Source: UBA6489 sp942490775 (GTDB lineage Bacteria > Patescibacteriota > Gracilibacteria > BD1-5 > UBA6164). Taken from it: a stretch of DNA of 64,000 nt. This document shows, piece by piece, positions 9,614 to 19,188 of the stretch. The position numbers and the translations under genes were made by a program. Each line of letters begins with the position of its first letter. The first letter of the stretch is position 1. The stretch covers positions 186,001 to 250,000 of the forward strand of contig CALNYL010000001.1 of assembly GCA_942490775.1 (NCBI GenBank). Reading direction: 5' to 3'. Below the pieces are notes generated by a model, which was given only the letters and a program-made list of their open reading frames with translations, had not been told where the DNA came from and made no database searches.

Positions 9614-12600
9614 ATGGAAAATCCAGAAGGAATAGAAGTTTGACCTAAAATAAAGAAGGATTTAGAAGATAAAAAAAATACTGAAATAACAGAAGCTCTA
9701 ATAAATCTAAGTATAACAAATTTAGAAAATCTAAAAAAAGAACATGCTATTTCTCAATTAGAAAAGATACCTCAAGAAAAATGAAATAATTGGGAATTTT
9801 TAGACTTTTTTCTTACCCCCTCTAATAAATTAATATTCTTTCTTCAAGTAGCTTTTGAAAATACCCCCTATGACTGCGGAAAAGCTGATTGAATTTTTTG
9901 ACCAAAAACAAAAAAGAAAATAGAAAATTTCCAAGCTGCAAATATGATATGACAAGAAAATCCATCTTGACCAGATACAATAAAAGCAATTATAGATTTT
10001 TTATGAAGAAAGAAAAAAACAGTTGAAAATAGAAAAAGCCTAAAAAATGAAGCTCTTTGAAAGATATGAGAGTTAGAAAAATATTTAAAACCAGAAATAA
10101 AAGAAAGGGATAAACAAACTCTGATAAATAGATTAAATAGATTAAAAGGAAAAGAAAAAATTAAAGAATTTATTTGAGATTTAGAAAAAGTACTAGAAAT
10201 AAAAAAAGAATTATGAGAAAAAAAATCAAAAAAGTCTTTATCAGACATAGAAAAAATTAGACAAAAAATATATAATTTATCTAAAGAATGTAAAATATTA
10301 TTTACAAAACAAGACTATAGAAAACTAACAGAAAAAAGAATAAATGTTCTTGGAAGTTTACCCAAATATATTAAAGATAATTTTATAATATTTAGAGCAA
10401 TAATAAAAAAAATAGAAAGAACAAAATCTCATTTTGATAAAATTGAATTATTAGAAATATTCGAAAAAACTAAAGATGAAAAAGAATGTAAAGAATTCAT
10501 TTATTTTATGGAAGTAGCCTTATTAACAAAAATTAGAATAAAATTCCTAAAAAAATCAAATGATTTAAAGGGGGATATATCGTTGATAGAAGCAGGTATA
10601 AAATCAATAAAAGATGATTATCCAACACTTTACCATTTAATCACTCAAACAGAAATGAATTTATTAGAACAAGAAAAGAGATTAGGAGAAGAAAAGCCTC
10701 CAGATGATAAATTTGTTTCAAAAAAACATTCAGTTCCTGAAATTGCAATAATAAAGCAAGAAGATTCATCTTTTCTAGAATGAGAAGATGTTGTTTGAGA
10801 TAATAAATTTTTAAATAAAAATAAAGAACATACCAGAGAAGTTTATAACAGATTAAGAGGATTTTCTAGTCCAGAATATGAAAAAGTAGAAAAACTAATA
10901 AAAGAAATAGATAACCAAGAAAAATATGATAAATTTATAAAAAATATAGATAAAGTTATAGCTTTAATAGATGAAATTTACTCACCTAATCTATCTTATG
11001 AAAGAGCAGAAGAAATAAGGCAAGAAATAGAAAGTTTAGAACAAGATTATAAGGATTTATTTTCACAAGAAGAAATGGATAAATTAGAGAGGGTAAAAGA
11101 GTTGAATAAGCAAGCAGATAGTGAAAGATTACTTAATGAAGAATTAGAAAAACTTAAACTACCATCAATAATAGAACAAGAATATAATGAAAATGACAAA
11201 AAAATGTATCTTAAAAGTTTAAAAGAGGGAATTCAAGAAATTCGTAAATATTATCCTAACCTTGATACCAATGTTTTAATAGAATTAATAAAGCAAATTC
11301 CTTTAATAAAAGATAGACAAGAGTATATAAATGTTGCTAATAGTATAAATTATGTTAATCTTATAAATAAAAAAATAAATAAACTTGAAAAATTAAAAGC
11401 TTCAGATTTAAACAATTCTATTGATCAAATAGGGTTATTAATTGAAAAATTAAATAAAATTTCTGATGATTTTAAAGAAATATTTTTAAAATTAGTAGAT
11501 TATAAAAGATTAGATGATGCTAAAAAAAGATTAGAAGAATCAAAAGCAAAAATAGTTCAAGAAAAATTAATCTTATTTAAATGAAATTATCAAGACACTT
11601 TACCAGAGTTTAAAAAACAATGAATTATAGACGAAATTATAAAACTAATAAAATTATATAATGGAAACTATGAAAATATATCAATAAATCCACCATTTGA
11701 AATTAAAGATAATGAAAATCTTAGAGATTTCTTTTGATATTTAGATCGTATAATAAACATAAAAAATAAAATAAGATGATTAAATAATAAAAACTGAGAA
11801 GACTCAAATTTTGAAAGGGAACTTAAAATCATAAATTATTGGATAAAACAAATTTCTGAATCTGCTCCTAAATTCTATGAATTAATTAATCAAGATGACA
11901 GCAAATTATTAAAAACAGAAACTACTAGATTAAGAGAAGAAAATTTAGAAAAAGAAAAAAGAAAAGATATAAAGAAAATAGAAAGATATAATAGGTTATT
12001 ATCAGAACTAATCATATCAGAGGCAGATTCAAGAGAATATATAACAGAAACGAGAGCTAATGGTATAAAAATTAAAAGATATAAACCAAAAAAAACTACT
12101 ATTTTAGTTTGAGAATTTGAAGAAACACTTCTAAAACTAAAGACATTATTAAAAGATAACAAACTTACATGAGATAAAAAATATGACAAAAGAAGTTTTC
12201 TTAGAAAAAGACTAAATGAATACAAAAAATTTATTAATAAAGTTTTAGAAAAACCAAAAGCCAGAGTTATACATAGAAAAGAAGTAAAACTTGTAAGAAC
12301 GCATGAAGCTGTACCTATACCTAAATATAATATTGTACATAAATTACCAGAAATGACATCCTTTACATCTAATATAAATCTAAGCACAACTCCTTATTCT
12401 GAAACAGAAACTAAAGATTCAGAAACATACCTTAAAGCAAAATCAAAAGATTGAACACTAAAAGATGTTTATTTAATGAAAGTAAGTGATGGCTGGAGAC
12501 TATTAATTTGAAAAACAACCCCAAGTTGATGATTTAGCCGAGACAAAAGTTATCCTTTATGAGATCATGATCTCATCACCTGAAAACAAATAAACGACAT

Positions 12601-12628
12601 CCTAAAAAAATACCAAAATGTTAAATAA
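9614..12628 (+). CDS. 1004-aa protein with peptidoglycan-binding domain
   Basis: ATG 9614 to TAA 12626-12628. Near the N-terminus (about 72-115) lies a PG_binding_1-like repeat: FFLQVAFENTPYDCGKADGIFGPKTKKKIENFQ, with the DGIFGPKT core of such domains. The remainder is almost wholly charged helix, rich in Lys, Glu, Ile and Leu, probably long coiled coils (130-960). A small folded end follows: TLKDVYLMKVSDGWRLLIGKTTPSGGFSRDKSYPLG. No signal peptide is visible. This may be a structural or cell-surface scaffold protein. The architecture resembles the 1276-aa gene at 19189 in style but I see no clear homology. Confidence 0.7.
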
Positions 12629-12665
12629 AAAAAATATTTTTTGATTTTTATACTTTTTGACTATA

Positions 12666-12860
12666 ATGAAAAGTAACTTTATATTCTTGATTTTTACTAT
12701 TATGAAAATGGCAGTAAACCCTGTTATTTCTTTATCTAAGAAATGAACAAAATCTTTGGTCAAAGTAATGACCTGAGAACTAAAAACCTCAATATCCAAA
12801 GCCAAAATAAAAAAAATATTTTTGGAATGACTTAGTTTGAGAAAAAATACTAAAATTTAG
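12666..12860 (+). CDS. small basic protein (uncertain)
   Basis: 64 aa from ATG 12666 to TAG 12858-12860 with three TGA codons read as Gly. The N-terminal stretch is hydrophobic (KSNFIFLIFTIM), and the rest is basic with spaced Gly, Ser and Lys (SLSKKGTKSLVKVMTGELKTSISKAKIKKIFLEGLSL). It may start at the internal ATG at 12702 or 12708 instead. Codon use resembles neighbours. It could be a real small protein or a chance open frame in AT-rich DNA. Confidence 0.4.
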
Positions 12861-12929
12861 CTTAAAATATGAAAATAACAATACTAAAAAATAATTTTTC
12901 CCTTAACTCTATAAAAATTGAAACAAAAG

Positions 12930-12958
12930 AAATCTTTCAGCACCTGAAAGATTTTTTA
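12930..12958. terminator. hairpin terminator
   Basis: aaatctttcag and ctgaaagattt around a 3-base loop, then a T-run, downstream of the small ORF ending at 12860. Confidence 0.75.
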
Positions 12959-12999
12959 TATGAAGAAGCTCACCATTTTTAAAAAAATAAACTCTGTTC

Positions 13000-13115
13000 T
13001 ATACTAAGCCTTCTTAGAAAATCGGAATTTAAAATATATTATTTGCTTATTGCAAAGGGTTAAAACCCTCTGTTGACAAGCCGGAAAATCAAAAATTCTA
13101 AATAGGCTTAGTATA
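13000..13115. mobile_element. MITE-like element, copy 1
   Basis: 116 bases bounded by exact 11-base terminal inverted repeats tatactaagcc and ggcttagtata. The subterminal parts also pair (ttcttagaa...ttctaaa). No coding capacity. An internal hairpin aagggttaaaaccct is shared with the repeat at 42646. A second copy lies at 52736-52852. TATA ends and size fit a non-autonomous relative of a TA-targeting IS630/Tc1-type transposon, which is an inference. It sits exactly where the acetyltransferase frame begins. Confidence 0.75.
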
Positions 13116-13522
13116 TATACTGATACCTCAACGATAAAAACGAAATTTTATGATATATAACACTTTCAACTACCTCACTAAAAATCAAAGAAAAACATTT
13201 TTGATTATTAGAACAAAGCTCTAGCCTACAATGAATTAATTTTCCAATTCCTTGAATACTTGTATGAAAGTTGCTTGTTGATAAAAATAACCAATCAAAA
13301 TGAATATGAACTAAATTATTATCATATGTTATGTCTTATTGTTATGAACTATCAAGAACTATTTGAATTAGATTTATCGTAGTTGATTCAAATCCGAATA
13401 CGGTTGAATTTTATGAAAAGTTTTGATTTGTTGTAATTGAAGAAAAGAAAAAAAATGTGTGTATGGTTTTTGATTTAAATTTATATGATGATTTAAATTT
13501 ATATGATGATATAGATATATAA
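13112..13522 (+). pseudogene. GNAT acetyltransferase, N-terminus missing at MITE
   Basis: Open frame of 136 codons running out of the MITE's right end, without an ATG near its start. It encodes the GNAT core: DKNEILGYITLSTTSL, then PIPGILVGKLLVDKNNQSKG, GIGTKLLSYVM (acetyl-CoA loop Q/RxxGxG), IRFIVVDSNPNTVEFYEKFGF. GNAT proteins normally have 40-60 residues before this. They are not found upstream of the element, so the gene looks truncated. The end carries an 18-base tandem duplication (DLNLYD twice). A functional short form with a non-ATG start cannot be excluded. Confidence 0.75.
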
Positions 13523-13573
13523 AAAAATATTTAATAAATCATTTTTTAGTTTTAGAAATTATAAACTCACACC

Positions 13574-13618
13574 ACAAAAAACCTCATCTTGAACAAAGTT
13601 CAAGATGAGGTTTTTTTG
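13574..13618. terminator. long bidirectional hairpin terminator
   Basis: aaaaaacctcatcttgaac and gttcaagatgaggtttttt around aaa. This is one of the strongest stems in the window, serving the plus-strand GNAT remnant and the minus-strand CYTH gene. Confidence 0.9.
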
Positions 13619-13622
13619 CCCC

Positions 13623-14186
13623 CTAAAACACTGAATAATCCTGACCATAATGCTTAAAAAGACTCCTAGAACCAAACAGCTTCTGCTCATATTCTTCAAG
13701 CCCAAGCCTCTTCACCCACTCCTGAATCTCATCCATACCAGAAGCCTCAATCTCCAAAAGAGGAGGAATCTCATTTTTACTATCTCAAATATAATAATCA
13801 TCAATATCAAACTCAACACCATTCAAATTATAAGAAATCCTATACTTCTTTTTCTCTCTCATCTTAGTCATCCCATACTTCTCCAAAACCTTAGCAAAAC
13901 TCTTAACATCACTAATAGCAGTCTCATGCTCATCCTTAGCATTTAAACCCTCCTCCTTTTTTACTTTCTTCCTCTTTCTCTTTATAGTATAAATATGCTC
14001 CTCTCCCTTCTGTCTAACCCTAAACATCCTCTTATTAGCCTCCATCTTAGATTTCCCATCATCAGGAAAATCATAATACACATCATGAATAAACCCCTCA
14101 AAAGTCTTCTTAGCACCAAGCTCCACAAGCTTAGAAGTAACCTCCTCCACATCTATTTCCAATATTTTTATCTCTTTCTCTAGCAT
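13623..14186 (-). CDS. CYTH-domain protein (CyaB-like)
   Basis: 187 aa starting MLEKEIKILEIDVEEVTSKLVELGAKK. The N-terminal ExExK motif (EKEIKI), HDVYYDFP, FRVRQKG, YTIKRKRK and the later KYRISYNLNGVEFDIDDYYIG are the alternating strands of the triphosphate tunnel metalloenzyme fold. Class IV adenylate cyclases and thiamine-triphosphatase-like enzymes share it. The exact substrate cannot be told from sequence. ATG 14186 begins at the domain edge; the longer in-frame ATG at 14252 adds only low-complexity residues. Confidence 0.8.
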
Positions 14187-14249
14187 AATAATTTTTAGGT
14201 TAAAAGTTAAATCTTCTCTTCCAAAGTTTGAATCTATCCCCTTTCGTTC

Positions 14250-14456
14250 CACTACAGGGACTTCCTTTACAAAAGGAAGAAATCAGTAGAGACATCCATT
14301 TATGGTATCTTTTATTTTTAATTCCTCTAAAAGCTATAAAGCATATTCTGTAGCCCCCTTCCTTTCGTATGAAAGGCAAGGGATTCAGGGATGGATTATA
14401 AAAAGTTCAATGTCTTTATTTTGTAGCCTCTTTCTCCTGAAGGGGGAGAGAATTTA
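14250..14456. repeat. cluster of three dispersed palindromes
   Basis: Family B at about 14284-14310 (gagacatccatttatggtatct), family A at 14352-14400 (ccccttcctttcgtatgaaaggcaagggattcagggatgg) and another family A at 14422-14466 (gcctctttctcctgaagggggagagaatttagagagagg). A further hairpin cttcctttacaaaaggaag lies near 14261. The last copy supplies the final codons and the stop of tgt. Confidence 0.75.
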
Positions 14457-15692
14457 GAGAGAGGTTTTTATCTTCCCCCAAAACTCTTTTCTAAATTCTT
14501 CAAATCTATTTTCTATTATAGCCTTTCTTGAATCTTTTGTCAACTTTATAAGAAAATACAAATTATGATAACTAAGAAGTTGCATTCATACAATTTCATT
14601 CTCCGTAACCAAATGCCTAAGATAACCCCTAGAATAATTTCTACAAACCTTACAATCACAAAACTCATCAAGACTAGAATCATCAAGTCTATACTTACTA
14701 TTTTTCAGTTTTATATTCCCAAAACTAGAAAAAGCAGTTCAATGCCTTCAAATCCTAGTAGGCAACACACAATCAAACATATCAATTCACCTACCAATTG
14801 CCTCAATCAAATCTTCAGGAGTACCAACTCACATAAGATATCTCGGTTTATTCTCAGGCAAATACTCCGCCATAATATCAAGAATTCTATACATATCCTC
14901 TTTAGACTCTCAAACAGACAATCATCAAATAGCCACTCAATCAGTATCCAACTTTGAAATAAACTTAGCAGACTCAATTCTCAAATCATCATACACAACC
15001 CCCTGAACTATAGGAAACATAGTCTGAGGATATAGCCCCTCTTTCTCTCTTGTTTTATTATTCCTCATAACCTGCTCTAAACTCCTAACAGCCCAAGCAT
15101 GAGTCCTCTCCATAGCCTTCCTAGCATACTCATGACTACTCTTCCCATCAGCACACTCATCAAAAGCCATAATTATATCCGCTCACAAATTACTCTGTAT
15201 ATCCATAACCCTCTCAGGAGTAAAAAAATGCTTACTACCATCTATATAACTCCTAAAGTGAACTCAATCATCAGTTATTTCCACCAATTTTTGTCCTCCT
15301 CTCTCTGTAGAGACACGATTTATCGTGTCTTTATTTATCATATTTTTATTTATATTCTTTTTACCTTTAGCACACTTATTTAAGTCAGCCTTCCCCAAAG
15401 AAAAAACCTGAAAACCACCACTATCAGTCAAAATAGGCTTATCATAGTTTTGAAACCTATGAACTCAACCAAAACCCTTCACTACATCATCTCAAGGTCT
15501 CAAATACAGATGATAAGTATTATTTAAAATAATCTCAGCCCCCATCTCATCCAACTCCTCCCTCTGTATTCACTTAACACTCGCCTTAGTTCCCACAGGC
15601 ATAAAAATAGGAGTATTAAAACTCCCATGAGCAGTACTAAAACTTCAAGCCCTAGCCAGATTATCAGTATTTTCTAATGTAAAATTGAACAT
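14454..15692 (-). CDS. tgt: tRNA-guanine transglycosylase, with in-frame palindromic insert
   Basis: 412 aa. Exchanges guanine 34 for a queuine precursor in tRNA. Landmarks: NNTYHLYLRPG, LTDSGGFQVFSLG, IVQGVVYDDLR, VAIGGLSVGE, YLMGVGTPEDLI, MFDCVLPTR with the catalytic Asp, and zinc ligands CDCKVC plus a later His. Between SLGK and DDGVHFRSYIDG, normally almost continuous, there are about 35 extra residues. They include KDTINRVST, the translation of the family-B palindrome at 15308-15332. The C-terminus (KIKTSL) is read into a family-A palindrome. ATG 15692. Confidence 0.9.
15307..15333. repeat. family-B palindrome inside tgt
   Basis: gagacacgatttatcgtgtct, a perfect 10-bp stem, in frame within tgt on the minus strand. 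The same sequence recurs in murC at about 54023 and 54146. Confidence 0.85.
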
Positions 15693-15756
15693 AAATAATT
15701 AAAAATGTTAAAATTTAAATGTGAAAATAATAAAACAGATATTATAAAATATCAAT

Positions 15757-15832
15757 AAAAAGTAAAATAATTAATTTTATTTTACTTTTTATTTTTTTTA
15801 CTTATTATTAATATAATAAATTAATAATAAGT
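15757..15832. other. two tandem AT hairpins
   Basis: aaaaagtaaaat with its complement ending at 15790, followed by acttattattaat and attaataataagt at 15800-15832. They lie between tgt (minus) and the plus-strand membrane gene and may be leader or promoter structures. Confidence 0.5.
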
Positions 15833-15843
15833 CAATACACTAT

Positions 15844-17090
15844 ATGAACAAAAATAAAAAATCAGTCAATAATATTGACACAAAAATTATTGTTACATTT
15901 TTTATTTATATAGCCCTATTATGTTTAAGTGCTGTTTGATTTTATATAAAAGCTAATATAAATTCTGGATGAGTATATAATAATTTTGATGTGATTATAC
16001 AATGAATACTTTTTGTAGGTGTTAGTTGAGTAATTTCTATTTTTAATTCAAGTAAGATATTATTCTTTTTTCCTTTTGCCCCAATTATTGTATCTCTATT
16101 AGTGATTTTTATTATTGTAAATATTTTAGAAAAGTGGAAAATAATAACTAAAAATATAGGTAAATTTTTTATTTTCATTGTAATATCAATTACCTTATTT
16201 TTTGCTACTATAATATTTGACCTTATAAGACAAGAACAAGACCATAGAAATATTATTGATGATAAAAAATATTATGAACAAACCTATAAAACTTATAAAA
16301 CTATAGAGTCAGAAAGCCTTTTTACCTATTCTGAAGATAATAAAATTATTGTAAGCGATATTTATGGTAATAATATAAAAAATATATATTTAAACCCTGA
16401 AGAAAATATTAATACTTCTTTAAATAATAAAAATATTACAATAGGGTATATTTCTCCAGATGGTAAATATTTTGCAAATTGTGATTGATATAAATATGGT
16501 AATTGTAATTTATTATTATCCTCTAAAGATTCTTCAAAAAAAATAGACCTATGTATAATGGGAATCGATAATGATAACAAGGTTTGTCCTGATTTTTGTG
16601 ATTGGGATTCTTCTTGAACAAGTTTTGTATGTAAATATAATTTTTATGGTTTTATAAATAAAAATAAAGAAGAAAAACCTTCTAGTAAAAATATCTTGGT
16701 TTTATTTAATCCAGTAGACGAAAAATACAAAATAATTACTGAAAGAAATAAAGGAAGTTTAGGAGTTATTCAAGATTTTGCTTTAGTAGATAAAAATACA
16801 CTAATATTTTTAAATCAAGATAAATTTTATAAAGCTGAAAATATATATAGTTGCCAAATGAAAATAAGTGAAATTAAAAATTTATCTGAATGTGATAGTT
16901 CATTTTAAAAAATGATAATATTTATTGTTCAGTTAATGCAAAAAAATATAATATTGAAATTAAGGATAAAGATAATTTTTGGATTAAGGCAAAAGATTAT
17001 TTTATTATAAAACAAAATTTAAATCAATCCTCTAAAAAAGATTATCTAGTCCTTAATAAAGCACCTATGTCAGAAGCTAGGTTTTGTTAA
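15844..17090 (+). pseudogene. four-helix membrane protein with outer domain; frameshifted
   Basis: From ATG 15844 a frame of 354 codons runs to TAA 16906-16908. About four membrane segments lie in the first 130 residues, followed by a polar outer domain (SPDGKYFANCDGYKYGNC, CPDFCDWDSSG) with several cysteines. After ttttaaaaaa at 16903-16912 a different frame continues directly with similar composition (NDNIYCSVNAKKYNIEIKDKDNFW...SEARFC) to TAA 17088-17090. One base change in the A-run would join them into about 415 aa. It may be a real mutation, slippage, or a sequencing error. Family unknown. Confidence 0.6.
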
Positions 17091-17123
17091 TGTTGATGTT
17101 AAATTTATATTTTTTTTCCTTAT

Positions 17124-17383
17124 TATGATTAATAGACATCTTAGATACAGAAAGCGGGCTACTAGGGATTGGACAGATTATTGAGAAGAAGATTATATAT
17201 GTCTCTCAGTGAAAGTACTAAAAAAAGATTACGGGAAAAAAAGGCAAAAGTGATTATGATTTAATTTTTGATAATTATGAGATAAGTACAGATTTTAGAA
17301 AGTTACCTAAAGTATATATACAAAATGAAATTTCTCAAAAAAATATAGAAATAGAAGAATGTAATAATACAGAAATTCAATAA
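17124..17383 (+). pseudogene. small unknown gene with A-run frameshift
   Basis: ATG at about 17124 (MINRHLRYRKRATRDWTDYGEEDYICLSVKVLKKDYGKK). The frame is then broken at the run gggaaaaaaaggc near 17235-17242. The +1/-1 frame continues GKSDYDLIFDNYEISTDFRKLPKVYIQNEISQ to TAA 17381-17383. Together this makes about 86 residues. No family recognised. It is the second homopolymer break within 350 bases. Confidence 0.5.
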
Positions 17384-17429
17384 AAAACAACTATTTCGCA
17401 GAATATAAATGTCATACAGCACAACTTTA

Positions 17430-17480
17430 ACATTCCCCCCCTCCTTGCCAAGGAGGGGGCTGGGGGGTGGTCTAGGGAGT
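17430..17480. repeat. GC-rich palindrome
   Basis: ccccctccttgccaaggaggggg, followed by ctggggggtgg, far more GC-rich than its surroundings. It ends 8 bases before the rseP stop codon. It may act as terminator between convergent genes. Confidence 0.7.
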
Positions 17481-17487
17481 TAAGTGG

Positions 17488-18876
17488 TTACTCACTCACA
17501 ATCCTCAAAATATCATTATAAGCCACCAAAAAACTCAAGATAATAAGCATCAAAAAGAAACCAGCATGAATAATAGATTCAACAAAAGGAGAAATTCACT
17601 TCTTACCAGAAATCAGTCTTATAAAACCATTAACCACTATAAAAAAGAATCTACCCCCATCTAGAGCAGGAATAGGAAGCAAGTTAAACACTCACAAACT
17701 CAAACTAATTATTGCTCAAAAAATCAATAAGAAAATTATTCACTGAGACATAGTATCAGTTATGACATTAACTATTCAGATAGGTCAACTCACTTGAGAA
17801 ATAGCCTCTTTTCTATCCGTCTCAGTCTTTGGATTAAACAGCTTTGAACCCAAAGTTCAAATTCACTTCAGAGTTAATACACTATAATTATATGTCTCTA
17901 AAGTTCCATACTTTATAGAACTAAAAAATCCATACTCTACCTTAAAATCCTCATTTTTCACAATATTATCTCACAAATAACTTCATAAATAACTTCATAT
18001 CTTTCCTTCATCACTTGGTATTACTTTTATATCAATCTCTTTTCCATCTCTTAAAATATTGAAAATTAATTCCTCTCAAGCATTACTACTTATAATCTCC
18101 ATCAATTCCTCAGACTTATTTATTAACATTCCATTATAGCCTCTTTCCCTTATATAAGGGAAAGAATTCAAGTTAGGATTATCAATAAGTCAAACACCAA
18201 TTAATACATCTCAAACCTGAATACCAGCTTTCTCTGCTACAGAATCTTTCACAGGGGTTAAAATGACTCAAGGATTCTCTATAAGCAATCAAGAATCAAG
18301 AGCTTGTTCTTTAGTTGGCATTGTCTTTATCTCAGAATCTATTTTTATCTGATCATTTATTCAAATAGGCTTCACTCCAATAAAAAACAAAAAAGAAAAA
18401 ATAACTATAGCCAACACAAAATTCATAAAAGCTCAAGCCAAAATTACTATAGCCTGTTGGGGGGCAGGTTTATTTGATAAATTATAAGGAGCCTTATTCT
18501 CTTCCAACTTTTTCAAAATCTCCTCTTTATCATCCTTCGTAAGTTTCTGTTTACTCTTATCAAACACATCCTTATCTTTTTCTATAGCCTTTTCTAACTC
18601 CTCATTATCATATAATTTTCCCTTTTTATCATAAACCAAAAAATTATTAGGATTCTCTCATGTAAGCTTCACAAATCATCACAAAGGCAACCAATTTAAA
18701 CTATATAGAGTTCACTTTTTATCAGTCATTATCTTCTTAGCCCTTGGCGGTATTCACAGTCAAAATTCTTCCACCCTAACTCAAAAAATCCTAGCCGACT
18801 TGAAGTGTCAAAACTCATGAACTAAAACTATTATGGAAAATATTATTATAGCAACAACTATTCAAAGAAATATCAT
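17488..18876 (-). CDS. rseP: site-2 protease RseP, with in-frame palindromic insert
   Basis: 462 aa. Intramembrane zinc protease that cuts signal peptides or anti-sigma factors. HEFGH (about 20-24, glycine written TGA) supplies two zinc ligands. NLLPIPALDGGR near the C-terminus holds the third ligand. Four membrane segments are in the usual places and a PDZ domain (about 200-310) lies between. A Lys/Glu-rich segment (85-135) precedes the second membrane region. In the PDZ, after DVLIGVG, about 20 extra residues (LIDNPNLNSFPYIRERGYNG) are the translation of a family-A palindrome at 18134-18184. ATG 18876. Confidence 0.9.
18134..18184. repeat. family-A palindrome inside rseP
   Basis: gcctctttcccttatataagggaaagaattcaagttagg, stem of about 10 bp, in frame in the PDZ domain. 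Almost the same sequence lies between genes at 25744. Confidence 0.8.
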
Positions 18877-19188
18877 AAGTGGAATTTGGTTATAAAATAG
18901 ACCCTATTTTTAATTCCTTCCATAATTTAACCTCACCGCTGAATCTCCTCTCCTTAGAGGAGATGAGGGCTACAATTTGTTCCTCTTTCTCCAGAAAGGA
19001 GAAAGAATTTTACGAAGTGTATCCTTTAGGGCAAGATAGAGGTCAAACCAAGGATAAAACCTAAATTAGGGATGGTTTCAAAAAATCTTTGGAATTGTAC
19101 ACAAGTAATAGCTTTTGTAAAATTTATTTTTTTGATTTTAGTGATGTTTGTAGTATAATCTTTATAGTATTTAAATAAAATCAAAAAT
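18877..19188. other. intergenic region with repeats and a promoter
   Basis: Three repeat pieces: ctgaatctcctctccttagaggagatgag (about 18938-18966), cctctttctccagaaaggagaaagaatt (18983-19010) and tttagggcaagatagaggtc, aaattagggatgg (19024-19077). These look like nested or serial insertions. No gene is seen. The promoter of the 1276-aa gene is at the right end. Confidence 0.6.
19132..19159 (+). promoter_or_regulatory. sigma-70-type promoter
   Basis: ttgatt at 19132-19137, 16 bases, tataat at 19154-19159, about 30 bases before the ATG at 19189. Confidence 0.6.

Noticed and set aside
10508..10783. Separate short genes within 9614-12628
   Set aside because: They are pieces of one 1004-codon frame separated only by TGA codons.
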